Origin: Arthrobacter sp. OVS8
Lineage (GTDB): Bacteria; Actinomycetota; Actinomycetes; Actinomycetales; Micrococcaceae
Direction: 5' to 3'
NCBI GenBank assembly: GCA_028370155.1
Contig: CP116670.1
Span: 3,844,001 to 3,908,000, forward strand
Length of the DNA stretch: 64,000 bases
The notes below the pieces were generated by a model. The model was given only the letters and a program-made list of their open reading frames with translations. It was not told where the DNA came from and did no database searches. The translations under genes were made by a program, and so were the position numbers. Of this stretch, positions 1 to 9,909 are shown piece by piece (positions within the stretch are counted from its first letter, which is position 1; the number at the start of each line of letters is the position of its first letter).

Positions 1-545
1 CGGCGCAACGCTTCATCAGAGGTGAATTTTGTATCCGTCAGATGGAGCTGCCCTGCGCGTTCAACGTAGATCTGATCGAATCGGTTGACCATGACTTCCG
101 TGACGGCCGGATCATCCAGGAACCGCTGAATCGGCCCGTGGCCCAAGACGTCGTCCGTTATTTCGCGGATCAGGCGTTGCCGTTCCAAAGCCGTGAGGGG
201 AATTTGTTCCTCCTCAAGAACGCCCTTGAGTTCGTCCTTGACCGACTGATGGAGTTCTGCCTCCTCGATTGAGGAATCAGTGATCCGGCCGCCAAGCCGC
301 TCGAAGAGTGCCTGGCTAGCGCGTTCCTTGAGCGCGTTGAGTGCTTCGCTGGCGACGGACGCTGTCTGCTGGACTTCGACGGCGTCAGTCTTCAATTCTG
401 CGGCTTCCTTGGCCTCCAGGATCCGTCCGAGGGTTGCCGGTGGCGCCGGGTGAGAGAAAGCATCGGGCGCCGATGCCTGATCTTCAGAGGGTGAACCGGG
501 GTGGGCTCCTCCGCGCATTTGCTGGAATCGGTCTGTGAGGCTCAC
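1..545 (-). CDS. cpaF: CpaF/TadA-type pilus assembly ATPase, N-terminal part (runs off window)
   Basis: Secretion ATPase that powers assembly of the Flp (Tad) pilus at the inner face of the membrane. Only the first 181 residues are in the window. They hold a Pro/Ala-rich start, a helical stretch, then the family's pre-ATPase domain with GPIQRFLDDPAVTEVMVN followed by VERAGQL, typical of CpaF. The Walker motifs lie beyond the window edge. The start is a GTG whose last two bases overlap the TGA stop of the upstream cpaE (GTGA), so the two are probably translationally coupled. Last visible gene of the minus-strand pilus operon. The family call is firm; the rest of the protein cannot be judged. 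Confidence 0.9.
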   Translation of the reverse strand, partial: MSLTDRFQQMRGGAHPGSPSEDQASAPDAFSHPAPPATLGRILEAKEAAELKTDAVEVQQTASVASEALNALKERASQALFERLGGRITDSSIEEAELHQSVKDELKGVLEEEQIPLTALERQRLIREITDDVLGHGPIQRFLDDPAVTEVMVNRFDQIYVERAGQLHLTDTKFTSDEALR

Positions 546-1746
546 TGGAATACCGCCCTTCTGTGCAGTTGCTTATGCGGTCTGGCTTCCCAACCGGGCT
601 TAAAACGCTCCACAAGCTGGCGGAGACCCTTGGAAGCGGGGTCCCGGTTGCCCTCCTGGAGCACGGGAACGCCCTTGTTCGTCGAGAACGGGAGGCTCTT
701 GGAGCGTGGCAACACCACGTCGACGGGCACCCCGATGGTGGCTTCAACGTCCTTCAAGCTCAGCCCGGCGCGACGGTCGGCCATGTTCAACACAATGTGG
801 CGTTGCTCCGGAACGAGAGCCAGGTCCTCCAGAATCTGGAAGCCGGTCCGCATTCCCCGGATGCTGGGGACGTCCATGCCGCAGATCCACACCGCGTCCG
901 TTGCCTGTTCAAGAGTGGCGAGCACGTGCTCGCCGAGCCCCGGTGCTGTATCGACCACGATGTACTGGAACTCCTGACGGAGCTGGCTCAGAAGGCGGGT
1001 CACATGTGCGGCGGTGATCCGGTCCATCTCTACGGGGAGCGCGGCGCGCACAAGGCGTAGATGCCCGCCGGGTGGACCGTCAGATAGGTCTTGAGGACCA
1101 TAGAGTCCTGGCTTGCGGCGCCAATGACTGCATCCGTGATGGTGAACTCCGGTTCCAGCAGCAGGCCACTGGCAACGTCCCCGAACTGGAGATCGAGATC
1201 GACTATGACGACACTCATCGGGGCTGCCTTACCCAGTCCGACCGCGAGGTTGGTGGCCACCGTCGTTTTGCCAACACCGCCCTTGGGCGACATTACCGCG
1301 ATGACCCGACCGGGTGCGCTCTTGTCCATATGCTCCGAGGCCTGGGGTGCCAGCCCCCGCCTGCGGCCTGCAGCAGCGAGGCTTGCCCGTTCCAGCATGA
1401 CCCGGATGGTGTCCGGGTCGGCGCCCGGGTCCAGGAGGTCGCGGACTCCGGCGCGCATCGCCTGGAGCACAGTCTCCGGAGTGGATGGCGCGGCCAGAAT
1501 GACGCTGATCTCCGGGTACTGGAGGTCCACAACTGACGCGAGTTTCAGCGATCCGTCGACGGAGATACCGGGGCCAAGGATCAGGACCTCGGGCGGCTCT
1601 CCCACCATTTGGCGGAGCACGTCCCCGGGGCCGTCAGGCAGGTGGTTACTTTGGAACACCTGCAGTGATCCGTGCATGCCGGCTATGGCGAGGCGGACCA
1701 AGCGTTCAAAATCGCCGTTGGGCGTGATGAGTACGTAGCGGCTCAT
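542..1746 (-). CDS. cpaE: CpaE-like ATPase of Tad pilus (one apparent frameshift)
   Basis: MinD/ParA-type ATPase that localises or assists the Tad pilus machine. Residues 1-120 form a receiver-like domain (MSRYVLITPNGDFERL). A deviant Walker A SPKGGVGKTTVATNLA follows near residue 155, then VVIVDLDLQFGD and IVVDTAPG. The frame breaks after YALCAPRSP: one extra base in the G run at 1034-1037 joins it to VEMDRITAAHV and gives 401 residues, normal for the family. The ATG overlaps the cpaB stop (ATGA). Most likely intact in the organism. Confidence 0.88.
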
Positions 1747-2524
1747 CGGAACAACCTTGTGGTGTCAACGTAGGATGCCCCGGCTTCAGTTGCATCGCTG
1801 GGTTCCTTGGAAAGATAGACCCTGCCGAACTCCGCGGCGAAGACAATCCGTTCGGCGTCGGCCGAGTTTCTGGCGATGGTGATGAGGTAGGTTTCGTCGG
1901 TTTGTGCCTTGGAAGCCGTCGTGGACGAAACTTGGCTGGTTCCCGACGCGGTGGCGGAGTCGCCGGTCTGCGCTGCAGTACCGTTGCTGAACTGTGCCGC
2001 TGTCACCAGGACCTTGTGGAAACTCAGCTGCGTCTTGCTCGACTTGGCACCAGTCTTGCCGTCGGTGGCTTCTTCCAACGAAAGGAAGACGCCCACTGTG
2101 TCGCCGGCGGTCACTTTGCCTCCGGCCACGCGTTCGATTGGCAACTTCAGCGTGAGTTCCTGAAGCCCGGCGGGAACCTGGATCCTTGACGGGCCGAGGA
2201 AGGACTTCTCTTCGACCATCCGGGTGGACAGCAGTTGTTCACCCGGAACCAGCGCTACCGCTGCAACCTTGGATTCTAAGGTCGTCAGGTCGGTGACGTT
2301 GTTCTCAGCCAATGCGACCTTCGGGACGGACTTCTTGATGACCGAGGATGCGATCTCCTCAGCGGCAGCTCCGGCCGGAATGGCCTTCTGCACCACGTAG
2401 ATGGTTTCTGTTTCCGTGCCGCCAATGCGCGCTTATCCGCGTTTTGGACGTATGAGACGAGCAGCACGGTTCCGATAATTGCCACAAGTAATGCGGCGAT
2501 GCCTCCCAGTAGGCGTGTTTTCAT
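1743..2524 (-). CDS. cpaB: CpaB/RcpC Flp pilus assembly protein (one apparent frameshift)
   Basis: Periplasm-facing Tad assembly protein with an SAF domain. One N-terminal membrane segment (GGIAALLVAIIGTVLLVSY), then the SAF-like part (YVVQKAIPAGAAAEEI, LVPGEQLLSTRM) and a Ser/Thr/Ala-rich insert near residue 190. The start follows a strong ribosome-binding site (AAAGGGG, 8 bases upstream). The frame is broken at 2419-2420, where one extra base changes ALAARKQ to ALAGTETETIYVVQKA. Repaired length is 260 residues. Lies between tadG and cpaE in the minus-strand pilus operon. Confidence 0.87.
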
Positions 2525-2565
2525 TTTCTTACCCCTTTGAAATTGCTTATTTAATGAGCCGAATT

Positions 2566-3557
2566 TCAACAGATCCAAGATCCGCTCCAGCCCCCGGACC
2601 CGCCGGCGGAATCTATGGATTCAAATCTCGTGAATTGTCCGATAATGCCCCGGCAAGGGTTATCGCAGGCGTTGGCGGGGCTACCTACGTGAGGCATCCC
2701 TGACCTGAAGACCTGCGGGTCGCCACTGCCCGCAAACCTCCACCCGATCATTTGGAAAGTGGCATAACCCCGGATCTGGAACCATCCGCCTGCGCCCGTT
2801 CCCCGGCGTCGTCGTAGACGGGGAACGTGCCTTCCACGGTGCCGCCAGCCTGGAGCGTGTTCTTCCAGAGTGTCAGCGTTGCGTCGCAGGCGCCGGGGTA
2901 GTTTGCGCCGGTGTCCGTCGGAACAGTGTCATCAGCATCGGTCGCGGCCAGGCAAGGACCACCGGTGTGGTCAAGCCAGCCGAAGCCGCCGGGGATGACG
3001 TGGCCCGAGGTGGAAGTGCAGGTTCCGCTGCCGGGCTTGTACTTGATCAACTGGATGTCGCCGGTGACTTCAGGCCCCGAGAGGTCGTACTGGCAGTCAG
3101 AGATGGCCAGCGGAAAAGCTGTGGCCCCACCGACCGGATCCACCACCGCTGTTGCGAAGGCCCGGACGGTCGCCGGTGGCGCGTTCAGCGCACTTGCGAA
3201 CATCTTGGTGAGAAAGGTGTTGGAGCCACTGAGCGTCGAGGTGGTTACAGTGACCTGGTTGGGAACGGAAAGATCCACGGAATCGACGGTCGTAGCGCCG
3301 TCGTTGGAATTCGGCCCGCTCAGCTCCTCCGCCCAGATCCTGGCCTGGCCTTCCGAACAGGTGCCCGCGGCGTGGCATTGCTGCGCCGCCGCCATGGCGC
3401 CGGCGTCGGCTGCGTTCTGCAACTGAGCGCGTTCGGCATAGATCTGTCCTACGTCTACGGCCATGGCCCCGGCGCCGATGAGTACCAGCATCATCACGGC
3501 TACCAGGACGCCCGCGGCCCCGCGCTCCTTGTCACTACTGCGCCTCAGCCGCCGCAT
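2566..3557 (-). CDS. TadG-like pilus minor protein (one apparent frameshift near C-terminus)
   Basis: Putative TadG-like protein: an N-terminal membrane anchor typical of TadE/G proteins (RGAAGVLVAVMMLVLIGAG, then MAVDVGQIYAERAQLQNAADAGAMA), followed by an exported domain with several Cys residues. As read it stops early after VYDDAGERAQ. One extra base in the C run at 2801-2804 restores GWFQIRGYATFQMIGWRF and a tail ending GSWIC, giving 330 residues, and also fills what would otherwise be a 220-base gap before cpaB. The start overlaps the end of tadE by 13 bases. Role in the pilus is inferred from family and position. Confidence 0.82.
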
Positions 3558-3948
3558 CGCATTGACCCTTCGCCCTGAAGGGTTAGGCTCGCGCCAAGCA
3601 GCCCCGTCAGGGCGCCGGCGGTGTATGTGACAGTGACGGCCGCATTGCCGGGAGTTCCGTCGCAGACACCCGTAAAATCAAAATCGAAGGATGCGGCGTT
3701 GAGCCCAGGCGCCCCGGCGATGCCCGCGGCAATGGCTGCGGCGTCATCTTGTTCAACGGCCATAGTCCGGGCCGCCTCGCGGGCCGCCTGCGTGACCGAA
3801 ATCTGAAGGTTGTACATGTGCGAGAATTCGACGATCCCGCCGAGCAGGAGCAGGAGAATGGGAGCCACGATGCCAAATTCGACGGCAACGGCCCCCGCTC
3901 GCGCCCTTCAACGCCCGCGCCGGACGCCTTTGACTTGCTGCGCTTCAT
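3545..3948 (-). CDS. TadE-like pilus minor pilin (one apparent frameshift)
   Basis: TadE-family pseudopilin. The prepilin-like N-terminus repairs to RGAVAVEFGIVAPILLLLLG, where Glu after the short leader is the conserved residue; the remainder (MYNLQISVTQAAREAAR) is the family's typical helix. The break lies in the run of five C at 3892-3896, and one extra base gives 134 residues. The ATG is preceded by GGGGGAT as ribosome-binding site. It follows flp after a strong hairpin and overlaps tadG, so the two minor pilins are probably co-translated. Confidence 0.85.
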
Positions 3949-3985
3949 TGGATCCCCCAGGGATAGATGCAGCTGAGGATGAAAG

Positions 3986-4027
3986 CGAATGTGCCGCGAC
4001 CGCGATTTCACGGACGCGGCACATTCG
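3986..4027 (-). other. Strong hairpin between flp and tadE
   Basis: Perfect inverted repeat with 13-base arms (CGAATGTGCCGCG and complement) and a 16-base loop, just downstream of the flp stop and upstream of tadE. No T run follows, so it looks less like a full intrinsic terminator than an attenuator or an mRNA 3' stabiliser. This would let the abundant pilin be made in excess of the downstream assembly proteins. The hairpin is seen; the function is inferred. Confidence 0.65.
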
Positions 4028-4082
4028 ATGTTGCAGAGACCAGCGGCCAAGAGACTTGTCCAGCCCTTGCAGGGTTGGTGGA

Positions 4083-4292
4083 CTATGGAGCGACCCAGCT
4101 GTTGACTTCGGCGCTCATCTCGCCGAACCAGGTGCTGAGCGCGGTACCGAAGGCGGTGGTCGCGATGATGATGCCGAAGGCGATGAAAGCGACCAAGAGC
4201 GAGTATTCCGTCGCGGTGGCGCCCTTTTCGGATGCGAGCTTGTCCTTGACGCCGGCTACAAAAGCGAGCATTGAGACCATGAGACCAGTCAT
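4083..4292 (-). CDS. flp: Flp/Fap-type pilin subunit
   Basis: Major subunit of the Tad pilus, 69 residues, intact. The prepilin peptidase site is KGATATEYSLLVAFIA: cleavage after Gly, with Glu-Tyr at mature positions 5-6, then one hydrophobic helix. The leader is about 24 residues. Ribosome-binding site AAAGGAC lies 8 bases before ATG. It sits between its peptidase gene and tadE. Length and motif match the Flp family well. Confidence 0.93.
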   Translation of the reverse strand: MTGLMVSMLAFVAGVKDKLASEKGATATEYSLLVAFIAFGIIIATTAFGTALSTWFGEMSAEVNSWVAP

Positions 4293-4328
4293 TTGAATTT
4301 GTCCTTTTCCAGAGTTGTGAAAGTGAAA

Positions 4329-4371
4329 CGGAATTCCAGCAAATCCCCTTTTGCTAACCCCTGGAGTTCCG
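4329..4371 (-). promoter_or_regulatory. Inverted repeat in flp upstream region
   Basis: CGGAATTCCAG (4329-4339) pairs with CTGGAGTTCCG (4361-4371) with one mismatch, and inside it AGCAAA pairs with TTTGCT. It lies 37-79 bases before the flp start, in the only gap of the pilus operon large enough for a promoter (about 270 bases). It may be a 5' leader structure or a regulator site; nothing decides between these. Confidence 0.4.
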
Positions 4372-4561
4372 TTGGCACAACAGTGGCACGGCGATTAACG
4401 GCACAGCAATGCATCGGGTTACTCGAGTTTTTCGGCACGAATCAAGGCCATTACCTAGGCCTATTTGAATGTGTACTCAGTTGCTGCGGCGACGCAGCGG
4501 AAACTACCTGTTTTGATACGCACGCTTACTAATGCGGTCAGAGGTGCCGCAGTGACTGGAG

Positions 4562-5226
4562 TTACGGAAGTAGCAGGATGATGGCGAGGCCCGCTGCCAG
4601 CATCGAGGGCCCGTAGGCCACCTCTTGGGGCTTGTTTCCGCGGTTTTTCATTACCAGGACGGCGGAGGCGAGGCCGCCTGCGACGAACGCCAGGGCTCCG
4701 CCATAGAAGAGTTGCGACCAGCCTAGGTAGCCTAAGTACAGTCCAAGTGGTGCCGCGAGCTTCACGTCACCCATTCCGAGGCCATTTCTGCTGGTCAAGG
4801 CCAAAATCAAGTAAAAAAGAACAAGATTACGGACCCGGCGGCTCCGCGAAGCAGGTCGCCGGCAGCTCCCGCGGTTAGTGCGGCGAGGCCCAGGAGGGCA
4901 AAGCCTGCCGCGAGCAGGGGTCCAACAAGCCAGTTCGGCAATAAATGGTGCACGATATCGATTCGCGCCAAGGGAATGGCAAATATGCCAAGTAATACGT
5001 AGGCGGGAAGTTCCGCAGTCGCACCGAAGCGCCACGCCAGCAGGGCCGAGAGGACAAAGGCGGCCGCCGCCGTCGTCATCCCCGCACGCCAGGAGGCGTC
5101 GCCAGCCAGCCGCGGAAGGGTCCGCCGGACGAGGGCATCGGCGATGAGCCCCAGGCACATGCCGGCCAGCCCGATCCCGACAATAAACAACGGGGATGCG
5201 AAGCCTGCGGCGGCAGTGTCGAACAC
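4562..5226 (-). CDS. cpaA: Prepilin peptidase CpaA/TadV, A24 family (one apparent frameshift)
   Basis: Membrane aspartyl protease that cleaves the Flp prepilin leader. Six or so hydrophobic segments. The two catalytic aspartates are visible: RIDIVHHLLPN (first Asp, with the LPN signature) and GLGMGDVKLAAPLGLYLG (second, GMGD). The frame is lost in the A6 run at 4813-4818; a seventh A restores VILFFFYLILALTSRNG and gives 221 residues, usual for this short peptidase type. First gene of the minus-strand Tad locus and divergent from rplM. Confidence 0.88.
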
Positions 5227-5283
5227 GATTCCTCCAAGGATGCGGCGGGCCGGGGCGGGCTAGATGCATCCGGACACCCCATT

Positions 5284-5313
5284 TTGACCCAGTGACACGT
5301 CTTCCGCTATTCT
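5284..5313 (+). promoter_or_regulatory. Sigma-70-type promoter for rplM-rpsI
   Basis: TTGACC, an 18-base spacer, then TATTCT, in the 293-base gap between cpaA (minus) and rplM (plus). It would give a leader of about 200 bases before rplM. I recognise no known ribosomal leader structure in that stretch. Position and near-consensus hexamers are the only evidence. Confidence 0.55.
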
Positions 5314-5519
5314 TGGTAGTCGTTGTGCGTGTCCTTCTCGATGATGCGTGCCCGCTTGGGAATCCGGTTGCAGGATGACTACCCAACGTGCACATTCGAG
5401 ACTTCAGGACGACTGGTTACATAGAGCCCTCACCTCTGTTCCGGTAGCGCATAGATAGTAGGTGCACCTTCGTGTGACGCCTAAAACAAGAACGCCAGAA
5501 CAAGAACGAGGCAAACACC

Positions 5520-5962
5520 GTGCGTACGTACACCCCGAAGCCCGGCGATATCAACCGCCAGTGGCACGTCATTGACGCCACCGACGTTGTCCTTGGTCGT
5601 CTTGCCAGCCAGACCGCAATCCTGCTGCGCGGCAAGCACAAGGCCACCTTTGCGTCCCACATGGACATGGGCGACTTCGTCATCATCATCAACGCTGAAA
5701 AGGTTGCCCTCACCGGCGCCAAGCTGGAGCAGAAGCGCGCATACCGCCACTCCGGCTACCCGGGCGGCCTGACCTCCGTCAACTACGCGGAGCTGCTGGA
5801 ATCCAACCCGGTCCGCGCCGTGGAGAAGGCCATCAAGGGCATGCTCCCGAAGAACTCCCTCGCTGCACAGCAGCTGGGCAAGCTCAAGGTATACAAGGGT
5901 GCCGAGCACCCCACGCCGCCCAGCAGCCCAAGACTTTCGAAATCACCCAGGTCGCCCAGTAG
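5520..5962 (+). CDS. rplM: 50S ribosomal protein L13 (one apparent frameshift near the end)
   Basis: Large-subunit ribosomal protein. RTYTPKPGDINRQWHVIDA, then VVLGRLAS, GKHKATFASHMDMGDFVI and HSGYPGGLT are all L13 hallmarks. The frame is lost in the C run at 5909-5912; one extra C gives the family ending EHPHAAQQPKTFEITQVAQ and exactly 147 residues, the usual L13 length, so the gene is surely functional. GTG start. It heads the rplM-rpsI operon with 35 bases to rpsI. Confidence 0.96.
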
Positions 5963-5997
5963 TCCTGGCCACCAACCAACTTTAATCAAGGAGAATC

Positions 5998-6507
5998 GTG
6001 GCTCAGAACGAAGAACTGACCACCGAAGCCGTTGAGGCTGAGGAAAACCTGACCAGCTACACCTCGGAAAGCGGTGCTGCAGAAGCAGCTGCGCCGAAGA
6101 AGGAACGCCCGGCACTGACCGTCGCCGGCGCTGCAGTTGGCCGTCGCAAGGAAGCTGTTGCACGCGTTCGCGTTGTACCGGGCTCCGGCAAGTGGACCAT
6201 CAATGGCCGCGAACTGGCCAACTACTTCCCGAACAAGCTGCACCAGCAGGACGTCAACGAGCCCTTCAAGATCCTTGATCTCGAAGGCGCCTACGACGTT
6301 ATCGCCCGCATCCACGGTGGCGGCATCTCCGGCCAGGCCGGCGCCCTGCGTCTCGGCATCGCCCGTTCGCTGAACGAGATCGACGTCGACAACAACCGCG
6401 CCACCCTGAAGAAGGCCGGTTACCTGCGCCGCGACGCCCGCGTCATCGAGCGTAAGAAGGCTGGTCTCAAGAAGGCCCGCAAGGCTCAGCAGTACTCCAA
6501 GCGCTAA
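5998..6507 (+). CDS. rpsI: 30S ribosomal protein S9
   Basis: Small-subunit ribosomal protein, 169 residues, intact. It has an acidic, Ala/Glu-rich N-terminal extension of about 40 residues, as is common in actinobacteria, then GRRKEAVARVRVVPGSGKW, the core GGGISGQAGALRLGIAR, and the invariant basic tail ending QQYSKR that reaches the ribosomal P site. GTG start after AAGGAGA. Second gene of the rplM operon; a terminator follows directly. Confidence 0.98.
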   Translation: MAQNEELTTEAVEAEENLTSYTSESGAAEAAAPKKERPALTVAGAAVGRRKEAVARVRVVPGSGKWTINGRELANYFPNKLHQQDVNEPFKILDLEGAYDVIARIHGGGISGQAGALRLGIARSLNEIDVDNNRATLKKAGYLRRDARVIERKKAGLKKARKAQQYSKR

Positions 6508-6518
6508 ACCCGCTTCCG

Positions 6519-6554
6519 AAAGCCCGTTCCGCCCTTTGTGGCGGGGCGGGCTTT
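6519..6554 (+). terminator. Terminator after rpsI
   Basis: Fifteen-base arms (AAAGCCCGTTCCGCC pairing with GGCGGGGCGGGCTTT, allowing two G-U pairs) with a 6-base loop, right after the rpsI stop. It isolates the ribosomal operon from glmM. Confidence 0.75.
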
Positions 6555-6642
6555 CGCCGTTTAACCAGCGGCGACGCAGGCATGCGGGCGGCGCCGAGAG
6601 GCGGTCCGGCGGCCCGGGACCGGATCCGCGCGCTCGATCGTC

Positions 6643-6648
6643 TAAACT
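6643..6648 (+). promoter_or_regulatory. -10 box of probable leaderless glmM promoter
   Basis: TAAACT ends 7 bases before the glmM ATG, and there is no ribosome-binding site, so transcription should start at or next to the start codon. Confidence 0.55.
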
Positions 6649-6655
6649 TGACCCG

Positions 6656-8014
6656 ATGTCTAGATTATTTGGAACAGATGGTGTCCGGGGCCTTGCGAAC
6701 GGCCTGTTGACGGCCGAGCTGGCGTTGCAGTTGGCTCAGGCCGCCGCCGTCGTGCTTGGCCATGAGCGCAATACCAACGGAACGCGGCCCCGCGCCGTTG
6801 TTGCGCGGGACCCGCGCGCCAGCGGTGAGTTCATCGCGGCTGCCGTGGAGGCGGGGCTCTCAAGCTCCGGGATCGACGTTTATGACGCCGGCGTGCTCCC
6901 GACACCGGCAGCCGCCTACCTGGTGGCGGACCTGGATGCCGACTTCGGCGTGATGATCTCCGCATCGCACAACCCCGCCCCGGACAACGGCATCAAGTTC
7001 TTCGCCCGCGGCGGCCAGAAACTCCCGGACGCTGTGGAAGACGCCATCGAGGAGCAGCTCAGCAAGGAGCCTTTCCGCCCGGTCGGGGAGAGGTGGGCCG
7101 GATCCAGCGCTTCTCCGACGCCGAGGACCGCTACATCGTCCATCTGCTCGGCACCCTCCCGCACCGCCTGGACGGAATCAAGGTGGTGCTGGACTGCGCC
7201 CACGGCGCGGCGAGCGGCTGTTCCCCCGGGTCTTCAAGGACGCCGGCGCTGAAGTAATTCTCATCGGAGCGGAACCGGACGGCCTGAACATCAACGACGG
7301 CGTGGGGTCCACCCATCTGGGGCCGCTGAAGCAGGCGGTCCTGGAGCACGGGGCCGATCTGGGGATTGCGCACGACGGCGACGCGGACCGCTGCCTGGCA
7401 GTGGACCACGAGGGCGGCGAGGTGGACGGTGACGAGATCATGGCCATCCTTGCCGTGGCGCTCAAGGCGTCAGGCAAGCTCAACGATGACGTCCTCGTCG
7501 CTACGGTGATGAGCAACCTTGGGCTCAAGATCGCACTCCGCGAGGCCGGCATCAGCCTGCGCGAAACCGGTGTCGGCGACCGCTATGTCCTGGAGGGGAT
7601 GCGCGACGGCGGCTTCAACCTCGGCGGCGAGCAGTCCGGACACGTGATCTTCGCGGACCACGCCACAACGGGCGACGGCGTCCTCACGGGCCTGCAGATT
7701 GCCGCTCAAGTGGCGCTCACCGGCCGCCCGCTGAAGGACCTGGCCACGGTGATGACCAAGCTCCCGCAGGTCCTGATCAACGTCAAGGGCGTGGACCGCA
7801 CCCGCGTCAAGGGCGATGAAGCCGTTGCGGCGGCCGTAGCCGCCGCCGAAGCGGAGCTCGGCGACACTGGCCGCGTGCTCCTGCGCCCTCCGGTACCGAA
7901 CCGGTGGTTCGCGTCATGGTGGAGGCAGCGTCCCAGGAGACCGCCCAGGCCGTAGCCGAACGCCTGGCCCAAGTGGTCCGGACCGAACTGGCACTTGAGC
8001 TTGTCGCGGACTGA
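6656..8014 (+). CDS. glmM: Phosphoglucosamine mutase (three apparent frameshifts)
   Basis: Interconverts glucosamine-6-phosphate and glucosamine-1-phosphate on the way to UDP-GlcNAc and peptidoglycan. Begins SRLFGTDGVRG; the active-site serine loop is MISASHNPAPDNGIKFF; the metal loop is HDGDADRC; the sugar loop is GGEQSGHVI; the phosphate loop repairs to RPSGTEPVVRVM. Three single-base deletions interrupt it (G run 7085-7088, C run 7223-7227, CCC 7886-7888). Adding one base at each gives 453 residues, the family's normal length. Being essential, it is very unlikely to be truly broken. It works with glmS at 11953. Confidence 0.94.
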
Positions 8015-8045
8015 GCAGTCCCGCTGACCCGGCCATGAGCCGACG

Positions 8046-8082
8046 CAACAATGGCGCGTCCCGACGGGACGCGCCATTGTTG
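8046..8082. terminator. Bidirectional terminator between glmM and the convergent gene
   Basis: Eighteen-base perfect arms (CAACAATGGCGCGTCCCG and complement) around a single central base. It sits in the 86-base gap between convergent genes. Confidence 0.8.
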
Positions 8083-8100
8083 GCTGTTACCACCCGCAAG

Positions 8101-9025
8101 CTAGCGCAGGAAAATGCCGAGCATGTAGGGCCGGCGGCGCTGAGCAATACGACGGCCACCATGCCGCGCGCAATCTGAGCCTTCCGGCGGCGGAGGTAGG
8201 CGGTGCTGGCGGACGCCTGAGGCCGTGGCTGCGGGGTCTCCCACCTGAAGAATTCCGGTCCTGCAAGGCTCGTCGTTTGCAGACCCTGGACGGAGCCCAA
8301 AGCCGCCTCCAGTGGCTTCGCCTCGAGGTACGTCCTCGCAGTCCAGGCCACCTTTGCCCGCTCCAGCGGGAACGCCAGCGGCACAGTTCCACCTTCGTGG
8401 CTAATGGTGACCACCACGCGCTGGCCTGGTTTGAAGGGCCGCTTGCGTCCCCTGGACGGCGGTTCGGCGCGAATGTCCTGGACCGTCTGCCACGGGAAGG
8501 TGGCAATGACGCCCGGCGACGGTCCTCCGCCGATGAGCAGGGCACCGTCCCGGCTGAAGCAAAGCGAGAAGAGCCGCGGCAGGCCGGCGGTTCCTGACCG
8601 TTGGAACAGCCCCGGGCGGAGGATACGCAAAGCCTTGAGCAAGTCCTTGCCCCGCCGTCCCTGCAACACCGTGTACCGGCTCAGTTCCCGGGCCACAAGG
8701 AAGAAACCGCTGTTCCGGAGGTCCAGCCAGGACGCGATGCCCATGGCCAGCAAAACCCCGCAGGCTAGCTCGGCAAGGATAAACACCGCGATCCCTGTTG
8801 CCGCCCTAAGGGGCGGGCCGGCAAGCAGTTCGCCGATCAGCGGCCGTGCACGCCATAGCGCGGTCGCCAGGACATCACACGGAACTGCGACCCAGCAGAA
8901 CGCCGTCAGTCGGCGAATAGCGCTGTTCAAACTGCGGCGGGAGATGTGCTTCTCCAGGGCATCCCCTACGGTTGCGGGAGGACCCGGCGGGCTCCGGACC
9001 TCGAAACTCCGTTTGCCGCCGTCAT
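8101..9025 (-). CDS. Unrecognised membrane protein, downstream gene of a two-gene unit (two apparent frameshifts)
   Basis: I do not recognise this family. The repaired protein is 308 residues: a short soluble start (LEKHISRRS), two hydrophobic segments around residues 40-90 (including IAVFILAELACGVLLAMGIA), then a soluble domain with a PH-like feel (DGALLIGGG, GVIATFPWQTVQDIRAEP, QRVVVTISHEGG), and a last hydrophobic tail (MVAVVLLSAAGPYMLGIF). Frame breaks lie at GGG 8976-8978 and GGG 8128-8130. The ATG follows the upstream gene's TAG with no gap, indicating coupling. Function unknown; the domain impression is weak. Confidence 0.6.
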
Positions 9026-9903
9026 CTATATCAGCGAGGCTGGCTCGGCGGCGATGCCCTGTTCCTGCCGGGCGGCCCTGGGCCGAGGGCGTTCCAAGTC
9101 TCCATGGCGGATGCCTGGCCGCTGAGGTCGAGCTTGGACAGTTCCGCCCGCAGCTTCCCGGCGTCCAAACCGGAGGGCGATATGTCGAACTTCCCCAAGC
9201 GGCCGTTGCCTGCCAACCCGGCGATCTCGTCCGGGCCCGGGCCGTGCCGCAGAATCCAGCGCGCCATGGCAGCGGTCATGAAGTGGCAGTCGTCCTTGGC
9301 GTCGGCGTAGGCGCCCACCCCGGCGTAGCCCATCTGGGGCGTGATGTAGGCGGAGGTCAGCTTCAGTTGCAGCCCCGCGATGCACACGGCGCTATGCAGC
9401 ACTGAAGCAACCCCGCGGGCGCCGTATTTGCCGACACCCTGCTCCGCCAGGCTGTCCTCCTGCCCGAGGCCCAGGATGTCCTTTACCCCGGCGAGGCACT
9501 CAAAGAACATGTAGTCGCCGTAGGCCAGCAGAACATCGCGGAAAAGCAGCAGATCGAGCAACGCTGCGTCAATTGAGGCGGCAGAGCGGGACGACCAGCT
9601 GTAGTACGACGGCGGGGAGGCGAACCGGATCACGAATTTCGCCGGTCCCGGCTCTCCGGCGGACCCCCAATGCAGGACACCGCAGACTGCGAGGCTGTCC
9701 GGCCGGGCCAAGTCCGCCTCAAGAGTTTGCAGCGTGCGCAGCCGGAGTTCCGGGAGGAAAGCCAAGGCCGCGTTCAAGGCCGCCACCAGTTGCTCGTCTG
9801 ATCCGTTGCCGCGCCGTTGCTGGTCCTCGTGAGCCAAGGCCGAGATCCGGCCCACTATCGCATCGATTTCGCTTCGGCCGTCGCCGTCCCCAATGTCCCC
9901 CAT
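9026..9903 (-). CDS. Unrecognised protein, upstream gene of a two-gene unit (one apparent frameshift)
   Basis: No family recognised. About 292 residues, soluble, with no signal peptide and no membrane segment. Visible stretches are LRTLQTLEADLARPDSLAVCGVLHWGS, a Tyr-rich SPPSYYSWSSRS, and MTAAMARWILRHGPGPDEIAGLAGN. One extra G at 9080-9082 changes the C-terminus to GPRAARQEQGIAAEPASLI and makes its TAG abut the ATG of the next gene, which is why I prefer that reading. A -10 box just upstream suggests a leaderless start. Role unknown; probably acts with its neighbour. Confidence 0.6.
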
Positions 9904-9909
9904 GCGGAC

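Noticed and set aside
4372..4400. Sigma-54-like TGGCAC sequences upstream of flp
   Set aside because: The spacing to a TTGC element is wrong and actinobacteria lack sigma-54.
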